64,000 nucleotides of DNA from Paenibacillus sp. HGH0039 (GTDB taxonomy: Bacteria > Bacillota > Bacilli > Paenibacillales > NBRC-103111): positions 1,032,999 through 1,096,998 of the forward strand of contig NZ_KE150413.1 in the NCBI RefSeq assembly GCF_000411255.1. The letters are read 5' to 3'. Both the position numbers and the translations under genes were made by a program. Under the pieces are notes generated by a model. That model was not told the origin of the DNA. It made no database searches and worked only from the letters and a program-made list of their open reading frames with translations. Shown piece after piece: positions 1 through 8,487 of the stretch. The first letter of the stretch is position 1. Each line of letters opens with the position of its first letter.

Positions 1-1
1 C

Positions 2-391
2 TTCGCTTTACCTCACAAATATACAATCAAAAAACCAATTAAGGGATTTAGTCGATATGAGGATGACGTATTTGATGGAACATTCTACGACATAAGTAAT
101 ACACACTTATTCTCAATACATCGGTTTATTGATATCATAAGCAAACCGGATCTAGGAACAATTGGGTTCTATTTGTTTCAGTATTTGTTGTACAGTTGTG
201 CTAAATTTCCTAATGGTTATTTTGTAACTCTAATTACGCTATCAGAGACATTATCGCTAAGTACAAGCACTATTCAAAAGTATATAAACAATTTAGAAAA
301 GACAGGGAACATAAGAATAGAGCGGCCAAAACATTATCTAAAAGAAGGGGAATGGAAGAGATATGCCAATACTTACTTTATCAATTATTAA
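2..391 (+). CDS. Winged-helix phage protein, 5' end outside window
   Basis: The frame is open from the window edge to a stop at 391, so this is the C-terminal 129 residues of a longer protein. The last 70 residues look like a winged helix-turn-helix: a helical stretch, then LSLSTSTIQKYINNLEKTG (recognition helix), then a wing with RIERPKHYL. Such domains occur in phage replication initiators and regulators. The function cannot be fixed without the upstream part. It lies at the end of the phage early region, just before a long inverted repeat. Confidence 0.6.
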   Translation, partial: FALPHKYTIKKPIKGFSRYEDDVFDGTFYDISNTHLFSIHRFIDIISKPDLGTIGFYLFQYLLYSCAKFPNGYFVTLITLSETLSLSTSTIQKYINNLEKTGNIRIERPKHYLKEGEWKRYANTYFINY

Positions 392-394
392 AAT

Positions 395-492
395 AAAAAG
401 GTTAAATATTTGGTGTGTATATAATAGATCTTTAAGAGAGAGTCTTATTAATAATTAAAAGATTATAAGGAATACAAATATTTAACCTTTTT
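395..492. repeat. Perfect 18-bp inverted repeat, 62-nt AT-rich loop
   Basis: AAAAAGGTTAAATATTTG at 395-412 is the exact reverse complement of 475-492. It begins just after the stop of the upstream gene and ends 25 bases before the next start. A TATAAT-like hexamer lies in the loop. It could be a bidirectional terminator, an operator pair or a replication element. Confidence 0.8.
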
Positions 493-517
493 GATTTTAA
501 ACTTTATGAGGTGGAGA

Positions 518-688
518 ATGAGCAAATTAGATACGTTAGTTTTATTCGTGATAACACACTTGGTGTTAGCCAGTATTGTCTTGATTTTGTGGGCATGTTT
601 TAATGATCCGACAGTAGAGGATTTCTTATTTTACTTATTAGGACTAGTATGGATATTCGGAGGATGTATTGCGATTGCTAAGATTTAA
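518..688 (+). CDS. Small two-span membrane protein
   Basis: A 56-residue protein. The start at 518 is chosen because GAGGTGGAG lies immediately before it; a TTG at 491 in frame lacks a ribosome-binding site and lies inside the inverted repeat. Two hydrophobic segments (about residues 6-26 and 35-55) flank a short acidic loop (NDPTVED). No family is recognised. It is an isolated gene between long inverted repeats in the prophage. Holin-like or superinfection-exclusion roles are conceivable but nothing here shows them. Confidence 0.55.
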   Translation: MSKLDTLVLFVITHLVLASIVLILWACFNDPTVEDFLFYLLGLVWIFGGCIAIAKI

Positions 689-866
689 CCAGGGTACTCC
701 ACAACAAACGATAGGGTTCAATTTTAATTGTAAATTCAACACATTTATCAATAGAATTACCATGTCTCATAATCAATTAATGGTTTCATTCGTTTGACAA
801 TGTTATATCTTAAATTTATTGATAACTCTGTTGTATTTTCTTTCTTATACTTTAGTCAGTTAAAAG

Positions 867-970
867 CATAGAAAATGGCACACTCCTATAATAGAATGAT
901 TAATATATTTAATACTTATATTTATATTATATATATATTACTCTATTATAGGTGTATGCCAAAATCTATG
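867..970. repeat. Long imperfect inverted repeat (about 34-bp arms)
   Basis: The left arm (867-900) and right arm (937-970) match as reverse complements apart from a few positions. The cores are CATAGA/TCTATG, TGGCA/TGCCA and an exact 11-bp match, CCTATAATAGA with TCTATTATAGG. The loop is about 36 nt of almost pure A/T. No gene lies within it. Confidence 0.8.
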
Positions 971-1048
971 TTGTTGAGCATTTATCTTTTACTCCCAGAA
1001 ATCGAATAAGTCATGGTGAATTAAGAGAATAGAAAAGCCTGCTAGAAT

Positions 1049-1237
1049 TTTAGAAAATCGCTGTAACCCTTGATGCGCTTGGGTTTCAAGCACAATAGGA
1101 CAGAATTATTGATATAGAAAAGTCTTCATATCCTTTATTTAATAAGGATTTTACCTATTTCTCTTAATCGTATTAAAGGGAAACAAAAATCACTACCGCT
1201 TTAGAAAATCGCTGTAACCCGCAACAGCACTGGGTTT
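1049..1237. repeat. Pair of 35-38-bp direct repeats, 151 bp apart
   Basis: AGAAAATCGCTGTAACCC occurs at 1052-1069 and again at 1203-1220. In each copy 11 unlike bases follow and then GGGTTT (1081-1086, 1232-1237), so AACCC...GGGTT can form a hairpin with a variable loop. An inverted copy of the AAAATCGCT core (AGCGATTTT) lies near 1291-1300. The region from 690 to 1675 holds no convincing gene; these repeats and hairpins are its main content. Confidence 0.75.
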
Positions 1238-1289
1238 GTGGTTTTTTCATAAAAATAAAAGAATGATAAATCATTAATCATCCTGTTGC

Positions 1290-1670
1290 AAAGCGATTTT
1301 ATTGTAAAACCCTTAATGGTATTAAAGGGAGCATCAACAACCAGCGCTTAAAACTTGAGTGATGTCTCTCTTCACAGCGCAGGGAGGCAGGGATTCGGTG
1401 ACAATTGTTCACATCAAATAATAGACCCATCATCCTTGCGCTTAATATAGACAGTGAAATGAGAAGGTGAGATGCTTCTCCGGCTTGTGAAGAGGCAAGC
1501 AACTAACAACTAAATATCGTATCGCTTAATGCGAGGCTTTGACAGCCTTATCATCATCCTACTCATTATGTAGTGAGTAACCATAATTACGGAACCAGTG
1601 ATATCAGGGCGCCTTTCTTTGAAAGAGGGCGCTTTGACACTGGACCACTATAAATGGAAAAGGATGATTA
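1290..1670 (+). other. Structured non-coding leader before the antirepressor
   Basis: Several hairpins follow one another. CCCTTAAT/ATTAAAGGG is at 1310-1329. GAGAAG/CTTCTC is at 1461-1480, followed directly by GCTTG/CAAGC at 1483-1500. A two-level stem has CCAGTG (1595-1600) pairing with CACTGG (1638-1643) around GCGCCTTTC/GAAA..GGCGC. The last lies just before the antirepressor ribosome-binding site. This could be a 5' leader, an independent RNA or part of the packaging region; the sequence does not decide. Confidence 0.45.
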
Positions 1671-1675
1671 ACTGA

Positions 1676-2419
1676 TTGAGTAAAGATGAAATCAGGATTT
1701 TTGAGTATTTTGGGAAGACTGTTAGAACTATTATTATTGAAAATGAGACATGGTGGGTAGCTAAAGATATTTGTAATATCTTAGAGCATTCAGATACAAA
1801 TATGGCGGTTAAGAGATTAGACAAGCACGAGAAGGGTACAAACAGTATTTGGACCCCTGGTGGCAAGCAGGAATTACTAACAATTAATGAGTCAGGATTG
1901 TACTCATTAATTTTTAACAGCCGAAAAACCGAAGCAAAGCGTTTTAAAAAGTGGGTGACCGGTGAAGTACTTCCGTCTATCCGTAAAACGGGACAATACT
2001 CAGTTAATAATACTGTTCAACAATACCTTGCGCTATCTGAAGAAGATAGAGCTATTGCGTACTTTAGTCAAGTTAAGAAAAAGAAAGAGCTTGAACATCA
2101 ACTCGAACTATCGGCACCTAAAATTCAAAAGTACGACGAGTTTCTAGATGCAGATGGTTATATGACCATTGGCGATGCTGCTAAGGTGCTGAATATTGGT
2201 AGGAATAAATTATTCGAGTTTTTGAGAAGAATCGGAATTCTAATGAACAACAATACTCCTTATCAGAAGTATAGGAACGGTATTGATAAATTTAAAGTAA
2301 TACATACAACAAGAAATAAAGAGCCATTCAGTGTAACTTTGCTGACTCCTAAAGGCTTTGACTATATCGCTGATAAAGTAAGAGAAAAATTTCAAACATT
2401 TAATTTTAAGGGAGAATAA
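1676..2419 (+). CDS. Phage antirepressor, Bro-N + KilAC
   Basis: A 247-residue protein. Residues about 5-105 form a Bro-N domain (TWWVAKDICNILEHSD, SGLYSLIFNSRK, KRFKKWVTGEVLPSIRKTG). Residues about 150-240 form a KilAC DNA-binding domain (YDEFLDADGYMTIGDAAKVL, FEFLRRIGIL, TPKGFDYI). Proteins of this architecture act in lysogeny decisions by interfering with repressors. The TTG start at 1676 follows AAAAGGATGATT. It lies four bases before the HU gene and so is probably co-transcribed with it. A second antirepressor with the same C-terminal domain lies at 32129. Confidence 0.9.
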   Translation: MSKDEIRIFEYFGKTVRTIIIENETWWVAKDICNILEHSDTNMAVKRLDKHEKGTNSIWTPGGKQELLTINESGLYSLIFNSRKTEAKRFKKWVTGEVLPSIRKTGQYSVNNTVQQYLALSEEDRAIAYFSQVKKKKELEHQLELSAPKIQKYDEFLDADGYMTIGDAAKVLNIGRNKLFEFLRRIGILMNNNTPYQKYRNGIDKFKVIHTTRNKEPFSVTLLTPKGFDYIADKVREKFQTFNFKGE

Positions 2420-2423
2420 GAAT

Positions 2424-2702
2424 ATGAATAAAGATCAATTGGTTAAACGAGTAGCTAAAGAACTGAATATGAGCAATAAGAATATTGAATCTGTTGTAGA
2501 TGCAATTCTTGAAACAATTGTCGATGTAGTTGCTAAAGGTGAGGAGGTAGCCCTACACGGCTTTGGTAAGTTTGAAATTCGTTCGCGCGCAGCCCGTAAG
2601 GGATTTAATCCTTCTACTCGTGAAGAAATGCAAATTGATGTATCTAAGTGCCCAGGATTTACAGCGGGTAAAAACTTCAAAGAAGCGGTCAAATCTAAAT
2701 AA
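2424..2702 (+). CDS. HU-family DNA-binding protein
   Basis: At 92 residues it has the normal HU length and layout. An N-terminal helical dimer part starts MNKDQLVKRVAKEL; GEEVALHGFGKFEIR leads into the DNA-binding arm RSRAARKGFNPSTREEMQI, and it ends with a C-terminal helix. HU bends DNA non-specifically. A phage-encoded copy between the antirepressor and the packaging genes may help replication or DNA architecture at the nearby repeats; that role is inferred. The start follows GGGAGAATAAGA. Confidence 0.93.
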   Translation: MNKDQLVKRVAKELNMSNKNIESVVDAILETIVDVVAKGEEVALHGFGKFEIRSRAARKGFNPSTREEMQIDVSKCPGFTAGKNFKEAVKSK

Positions 2703-2713
2703 GGAGTTATCAA

Positions 2714-3922
2714 GTGAATCATTCCAATATTACACGCGGTAAAGCTGAAAGCCTAGATCGTTTCCTTTTGCGTATTGGAAATGATAAAGAGTTGTACGGG
2801 TTAGAAAATTGGCATCAAATTAGAGATGTTATGAACGCTGAATCAAATGAGGATTTTTCTGAATCAAAGTGGAGAAAGGATTATCATTTACTAAAACGCG
2901 GATACGATTTGCATCAAACTGAAATTAGTTCTGATGAAATAGTCATGTTGCATGAAGAAAAGAAGCTTGAGGCACAGAAGGAATACAAAAAGATTCAAGC
3001 TGTAAAGAATGAACTCAATAAGAATCTAAATAAAGCAGCTAGACGAGAAGTAATGTGGGATATGATAAAGGATTCCATTGAGAAGATTCCTGTTCCAAAG
3101 TTTCAGCCCATTATCTATCCACCTACAAGAGATAAGGTTGGTGTTCTATCCTTTGCCGATATCCACTTCGGCAAGTACTTTAAAAGTCTAAAGAATGAAT
3201 ATAGTGAAGATATTGCACGTGACAGAATGTCTCTGCTTATGGGCAATACGTTAGAAATCATTAGGCAGCATGGTTTTGAACATATACATATTATTAATGC
3301 GGCAGATTCGATTGAGGGAATGACACTTCGTACAAGTCAATTGCAATCTATACAAAGTGGAATTATTGATCAGACTATTAAATTCAGCAAGTTTATTGCG
3401 TCCTGGCTCAATGTATTGTCTCAGTATGTGAGAATAACCTATCATCATGTGCCATCTGCAAATCATTCAGAGATACGACCGTTTAACAGTAACCGCGGCG
3501 AGTATCCGTCGGAGGATCTGGAGAAAGTGATTATGAACTACGTTCATGATGTACTTGAAAATAACCCCAGAATTGAAGTTCCACTATACGATAAAGACTA
3601 TGTGAAACTAGATGTCTTTGGCTATAAGCTGTGGGCGTTGCATGGGCATCAGTTGAGGGGCAAAAAGAACGCTATTAGAGACTTGTCTGTATTGCATAGA
3701 GAATTTATTGATTATCTGTACATAGCTCACTTTCATCATGGCGGTACACTGACAGTTGGCGAAGGATTAACAAACGACATTGAGATTATTCAGATTCCAA
3801 GTGTAATGGGATCAGACGAGTATTCAGATTCGTTAATGACGGGAGCTAAAGCCGGTGCTAACTTCTCTGTATTTGAGAAAGATAAGGGTAGATCAATAAG
3901 TTATAGCATAAAACTAAATTAG
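2714..3922 (+). CDS. Calcineurin-like metallophosphoesterase
   Basis: A 402-residue protein. The N-terminal 70 residues are helical and HTH-like, followed by a charged coiled segment (about 75-120). The rest carries the metallophosphoesterase signature in order: D149-x-H151 (SFADIHFG), D198 (NAADSIEG), N250-H251 (SANHSE), H310-G-H312 and 339-342 AHFHH. All metal ligands appear intact, so it is probably an active phosphodiesterase or nuclease. The GTG start follows AAGGAG. Phage relatives are often encoded close to the terminase; the substrate is not known from sequence. Confidence 0.85.
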   Translation: MNHSNITRGKAESLDRFLLRIGNDKELYGLENWHQIRDVMNAESNEDFSESKWRKDYHLLKRGYDLHQTEISSDEIVMLHEEKKLEAQKEYKKIQAVKNELNKNLNKAARREVMWDMIKDSIEKIPVPKFQPIIYPPTRDKVGVLSFADIHFGKYFKSLKNEYSEDIARDRMSLLMGNTLEIIRQHGFEHIHIINAADSIEGMTLRTSQLQSIQSGIIDQTIKFSKFIASWLNVLSQYVRITYHHVPSANHSEIRPFNSNRGEYPSEDLEKVIMNYVHDVLENNPRIEVPLYDKDYVKLDVFGYKLWALHGHQLRGKKNAIRDLSVLHREFIDYLYIAHFHHGGTLTVGEGLTNDIEIIQIPSVMGSDEYSDSLMTGAKAGANFSVFEKDKGRSISYSIKLN

Positions 3923-4076
3923 TGAGTTAGTTTCAAGCACATCATGCCCTATTCGGTTTGGTGTGTTTTCATTTATTCATTAAATAATGGAGGCGGAGAA
4001 CGGTTAGTTCTTAAATTGGCCACTCCCTCCTTTCCGTCTTCATTTTTAAATTCAGGGAGTTAAGGATGGTGTGATT

Positions 4077-5114
4077 ATGGCTAGAGCAAGTGTAGCAAAA
4101 ACTAAAAATGTTCCTTTAAAAAAAGTTTGTACATGTTGTCTCAAAAGCAAAAATCTTAATACGGAGTATTGGATGTCAAATTCTAAATATCATGAAGACA
4201 AGAGATTTCATGTATGTAAGGAATGCTTGCTTGCCGATACCAATTCAAATGATTTGAAAAGTGTAAGAAGGACATTGCTCGTCTTGAATAGACCATTTAT
4301 TGCGAGTTTATGGGAATCTACTCTCGCTGAAGCAAACAATAAAAATTCAGATCCATTTGGCCTGTACGTGAAAAATTGCCAGATATCATACAAAGAATAT
4401 ACCTATGATGATAGTGATAAAGTGACATTTATTAGACCGATCAAGAAAGAAATCCTCCAAGATAGCGGTAATGAAGAAGACACAAGAAACGAAGAAGATG
4501 TAATTCGTATGCTTAGGTATGATCCTTTTGAAAATGAGCATCCATCAGATCGACGAAATTTGTTTAATAAATTGGTTGAGTTTCTTGATGAAAGTACCCT
4601 TGAAGATAACTTTAAGTTACCGGCAGTAATTGAAATCGTGAAGAGTTTCAATCAAATTGATAAATTGAATATCGCTCTTTCTAGAATCACTTCTGATACT
4701 GAGGCTGTCTCAGCTAATGCTGGTGGCGTCACCTCTCTAGTTACAGCAAAAGAAAAAATGCTTAAATCTGTGCTTGCACTCGCAAAGGATAACGGGATTT
4801 CAGTAAATCACAATAATAATAAGAGTAAAGGCGCCGGGACTCTTTCGGGGATTATCAAACAGTTGCACGAGAAAGGTATACACGCTGCAGATATAAATGT
4901 ATATGACATTGAAACATGTGACGGTATGAGACAAGTTGCAGATATAAGCAATAAAAGTCTGATGGACCAGTTGATGTTAAATGAAAATGATTATACCGAG
5001 ATGATCAAAGAGCAAAGGGAAATGATTTTAAAGTACGAGAAGGACTGTTCAAGGCTTGAAGAAGATAATAGAAATTTACACATTAAAATAAAGCACTTTG
5101 AAGACATGAATTGA
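4077..5114 (+). CDS. Zinc-binding protein, putative small terminase
   Basis: A 345-residue protein directly upstream of TerL. The N-terminus carries a four-cysteine zinc ribbon (CTCCLKSK at about 16-23, CKECL at about 49-53). The C-terminal 60 residues form a coiled coil (MIKEQREMILKYEKDCSRLEEDNRNL). The small terminase usually sits here and binds packaging sites; position and size fit, but no sequence motif proves it. ATG at 4077 is preferred over GTG at 4071 because AAGGATG gives better spacing. A hairpin-rich 150-base gap separates it from the phosphoesterase. Confidence 0.55.
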   Translation: MARASVAKTKNVPLKKVCTCCLKSKNLNTEYWMSNSKYHEDKRFHVCKECLLADTNSNDLKSVRRTLLVLNRPFIASLWESTLAEANNKNSDPFGLYVKNCQISYKEYTYDDSDKVTFIRPIKKEILQDSGNEEDTRNEEDVIRMLRYDPFENEHPSDRRNLFNKLVEFLDESTLEDNFKLPAVIEIVKSFNQIDKLNIALSRITSDTEAVSANAGGVTSLVTAKEKMLKSVLALAKDNGISVNHNNNKSKGAGTLSGIIKQLHEKGIHAADINVYDIETCDGMRQVADISNKSLMDQLMLNENDYTEMIKEQREMILKYEKDCSRLEEDNRNLHIKIKHFEDMN

Positions 5115-5138
5115 TACTGGGGGTGGGGCCAACTTGTT

Positions 5139-6956
5139 ATGGAAATAATCATCAAGAAGTCAGAGAAAGAGATATCTCAAAGGAAGTTAGAAGGATATTT
5201 GAAGCTTGCAGAAGTAGTCCAATGGGGCAGAAGAGTACCCGTTAAGTTCTGTGAAAGGTTTTACGGTATTGAATTTCTCGATAATCAGAAATATGTTTTT
5301 ATGATGAGTTGGGTCACTCCATTTAATGTCTGGTGTCAGTCAAGGAACAGCGGCAAAACGACATTGGCAGCTCCTTTCATCATGGCTAAATCAAATCTAA
5401 TTCCGAATTTTCAAGCATATATAATGTCTGGGGTCGGTTCTCAAGCTCAGGAAGCATTCTTAAAGATCGAAAAGATTGCAAAACGAGAAATTGCATCATT
5501 TACAGGATTAACTGATGTATTCTATAACGAAACAGTGAAGAGTGCTGCTAACACAGATGGATTCACACATAATCCAGGCTCATTTCAATATAAGCTCTAT
5601 AACGGTGCTGCAGTAAATTCTTTGAATGGTGCCTTCGACAATAACAGAAGTAAACGTTCCAATCTTAACTTTTATGATGAAGCTGGGTTTGCTCCAGAAG
5701 AAATGTTTGAAACATCAATGCCTTTCCTTGCCCAAGATAGCAACTTTAAACTTGGTGGAGGCGTAGATGTCTCGCTGCTCCCTAAAGAATTTCCGAACCA
5801 AGTGATTGCGGCTTCTTCTGCATCAAGTACAGATACATATTTTTATAAGCTGTATAAAGATTATGCTAAAAAGATGATTCTCGGTGATAAGCGATTCTTC
5901 GTTGCCGATATCAATGCTGAAATCGTAATTAATGCAACCTTCGACGGAAAGAAGTATCCGGGACTATTACGGCAAGAAGTAATTGACGATGCAATGAAGA
6001 AAAACAAGGAAAAAGCGCTCCGCGAATACTATAACAAATTCAGTACCGAAGGTGGAGAAAATCAAGCAATACGCCGCGCGACGATCATTAGAAATAGTGA
6101 AGTTAGGGTTCCTACTCTTTTCAATAATACAAGCAGTAAGTTTGCTTTAGCATATGACCCCGCAAGGTCTTATGATAATTCGATTTGTTTAGTCGGTGAA
6201 TATTACATCGATGATGAAGTTGGATATAAAATGAACATTTGTAATGGGGTTAGTTTTGCGGACATATCCAAAAAGAAAAAGACACCGATGAGGACGCCAG
6301 ACCAGATCAGTCATTTAAAGCAAATGCTTCTTGACTATAACGGGAAGAATGCTGCAGATTATGAAAATCTAATATCTTTGATGATTGATTCAGGTGCTGG
6401 TGGTGGTGGCGTTAATATTGCTGATTATTTCATGGAAGACTGGTCAGATTCTAAAGGGATAAAGCACAAAGGGCTTATTGATAAAATTGAATCGGCAGAC
6501 TACATTAGCAAATTTCCAAATGCTGTTGATAAAATTAAGCTATTATCTCCAAAGAAATATAAAACAGAAATGTTTGATGCATTAGTTGAGATGTTAAACC
6601 TTGATCTTATTTCTTTTACTGAGGAATACGATATGAAGGGTTATTTGACGTTGTTTGAAAGTAAACAGAATGCTGATGGTTTGCATGAAAGCAAGGAAAA
6701 AAGCTATAAATTATCATTTGATGAAGAACTGGCGCTTAAAAATATTGATCTAACAAAAGAAGAAGCTGTAAATATCTACAGATATGATAATCCCTCTGGT
6801 GGATATAGGTATGCCCTCGCTCCGGATAAAGAAACTAAGATGCATGATGACAGGGCCTATTGTTTAGCAATGTTGGCATGGCAATTACAACAACTAAGAA
6901 GGGAACATATTACAGGTAAAAAGAAGACCAGTAAAATGGTGTTTCTGTATAACTGA
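5139..6956 (+). CDS. terL: Terminase large subunit
   Basis: A 605-residue DNA-packaging motor. The ATPase has a Walker A-like SRNSGKTT (about 69-76) and Walker B LNFYDEAGF with D180-E181. The C-terminal RNase H-like nuclease shows D340 (LAYDPARS), a middle acidic strand (LMIDSGAGGGG) and a late acidic pair (MHDDRAYCLAML). Together these cut concatemeric DNA and pump it into the prohead through the portal encoded next. It is 24 bases after the putative small subunit and 17 before the portal gene. Confidence 0.93.
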   Translation: MEIIIKKSEKEISQRKLEGYLKLAEVVQWGRRVPVKFCERFYGIEFLDNQKYVFMMSWVTPFNVWCQSRNSGKTTLAAPFIMAKSNLIPNFQAYIMSGVGSQAQEAFLKIEKIAKREIASFTGLTDVFYNETVKSAANTDGFTHNPGSFQYKLYNGAAVNSLNGAFDNNRSKRSNLNFYDEAGFAPEEMFETSMPFLAQDSNFKLGGGVDVSLLPKEFPNQVIAASSASSTDTYFYKLYKDYAKKMILGDKRFFVADINAEIVINATFDGKKYPGLLRQEVIDDAMKKNKEKALREYYNKFSTEGGENQAIRRATIIRNSEVRVPTLFNNTSSKFALAYDPARSYDNSICLVGEYYIDDEVGYKMNICNGVSFADISKKKKTPMRTPDQISHLKQMLLDYNGKNAADYENLISLMIDSGAGGGGVNIADYFMEDWSDSKGIKHKGLIDKIESADYISKFPNAVDKIKLLSPKKYKTEMFDALVEMLNLDLISFTEEYDMKGYLTLFESKQNADGLHESKEKSYKLSFDEELALKNIDLTKEEAVNIYRYDNPSGGYRYALAPDKETKMHDDRAYCLAMLAWQLQQLRREHITGKKKTSKMVFLYN

Positions 6957-6973
6957 AGGAAGGAGGACAAAGT

Positions 6974-8473
6974 GTGTCGGAAACAGTCAACATAGTAAAA
7001 AATGAAAAAGGCAAAGTTATTACTGCTGAATTAGCTTACACGCCATATAACAGTAGCAATCAATATGGTAGTTATAAGCAAGATGTAAAGTATTCTAGCC
7101 AAGATATCAAGAGGCTGCTCTCAAACCATGAAAAGAACTCTGTTGCGCTTAGAGAAATGTCTGACTACCTCTATATTACAAATGGAACTTACCGAAGATT
7201 GATTGATACCACTAAAAACATTGTTTCATTTGAGTATCTTATCGAGCCTTCCGTTGTAAATATCGAAAAACTAAATACTAAATCGTATCAGAAAAAACAC
7301 GCTGAGGTAAAGGCGTACTTGGCGGATTGCATTATGGATACGACCGTAGATGACATTCTGTTTAAAACAATTAAATACGGTCGGTACTCGGCGTATGATC
7401 GTGGAACTTTCATCCAGCCATTGCCTTTAGACTACACACGAATAATTGGAGTAGCTTCTGATGGCAATCCGGTACTACAGTTCAATTTTGAGTACTTTGA
7501 ACAGTTTCAAACAATGCGAGAAAGAGAAATGCAGTTAAACGGTTACGATCCTTTATTTAAAAAGATGTATATGGATTATAAAAAGCGTATCGATGATTCG
7601 AGAGTTAACTTTTCCAATGAATACAATTGGAGAACGCTACCTTATGAGAAGACATACACAATCAAAATTGGTTCCAATATGGAGAGCAGAGAAGGAATAG
7701 GTCTACTATATGGTTCTATCGATGATATTCAATATTACGACGAGCTTAAAGAATTAGATCGTTCAGTTATCAACTCTCAAAAACGAAAAATTGTTGTACA
7801 GCAAATTCCTGTCGATAAAGAGGGGAATTCAATTCTTGGCGAAGAAGAAATCATACAATCGCATGAGAATTTGAAAAAACTCTTACCCAATAATGCAGGA
7901 TGCTTGACTGTTTTGGGTGGGACAAAGTTCGATGATATTCCTCTGCAATTATCTGCACTCGAAAAGGGTAAGGTTCAGGAAGTGCAGAGCGATGTACTTA
8001 TGAACGCCGGTATTGGCGAGGGGGCACTAAAAGGTGGAAACTTCTCGGCTGGCGTCTTAAACGTCGAGATTATTACCAATTCTCTTGTTAAAATTCTTGG
8101 ACAGATTCAATCCATTTGGTTCAATCGGAAGTTTAAGTCGTTTGGTAATAGTCAGTTTCAATTTCGAATGAAATTCCTCGGCATTACATCATTTAATCGT
8201 GATAAAGTGATTGCCGCATTTGATGGATTGCTTGATAAGGGTGGAAGTCTAAGTCATTCTATCGCGGCTAGAGGAATGGATGTTTCAAATTATATCGACA
8301 TAGTAGCTATTGAGGACGCGTTAGAGTACAAGGACAAGTTTAAACCATTACAAACATCTCATACGATAAGTGGTAATGATGGGGGAAGACCTTCCGAACC
8401 AGACTTGTCTAATGATAATACTGTGAAAGACAAAACAAATGGTGGTTCTATGGCTCCGCGTACAGGTCAGTGA
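6974..8473 (+). CDS. Portal protein
   Basis: A 499-residue protein between TerL and the prohead protease, the usual portal position. It is mixed alpha/beta with a helical segment near residues 340-400 (GEGALKGGNFSAGVLNVEIITNSLVKILGQ is typical of the portal stem/wing region). A polar disordered tail of about 40 residues follows. The GTG start lies after AAGGAAGGAGG. The portal forms the dodecameric vertex through which DNA enters and to which the tail attaches. Confidence 0.85.
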   Translation: MSETVNIVKNEKGKVITAELAYTPYNSSNQYGSYKQDVKYSSQDIKRLLSNHEKNSVALREMSDYLYITNGTYRRLIDTTKNIVSFEYLIEPSVVNIEKLNTKSYQKKHAEVKAYLADCIMDTTVDDILFKTIKYGRYSAYDRGTFIQPLPLDYTRIIGVASDGNPVLQFNFEYFEQFQTMREREMQLNGYDPLFKKMYMDYKKRIDDSRVNFSNEYNWRTLPYEKTYTIKIGSNMESREGIGLLYGSIDDIQYYDELKELDRSVINSQKRKIVVQQIPVDKEGNSILGEEEIIQSHENLKKLLPNNAGCLTVLGGTKFDDIPLQLSALEKGKVQEVQSDVLMNAGIGEGALKGGNFSAGVLNVEIITNSLVKILGQIQSIWFNRKFKSFGNSQFQFRMKFLGITSFNRDKVIAAFDGLLDKGGSLSHSIAARGMDVSNYIDIVAIEDALEYKDKFKPLQTSHTISGNDGGRPSEPDLSNDNTVKDKTNGGSMAPRTGQ

Positions 8474-8487
8474 GAGGAGGTGATTGA

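Noticed and set aside
1049-1237. Possible CRISPR array
   Set aside because: Only two repeat copies 151 bp apart and no cas genes; spacing and repeat form do not fit.
1299-1502. A 67-codon minus-strand open frame in the repeat-rich region
   Set aside because: No ribosome-binding site, no domain, and it runs through several hairpins; better seen as non-coding.
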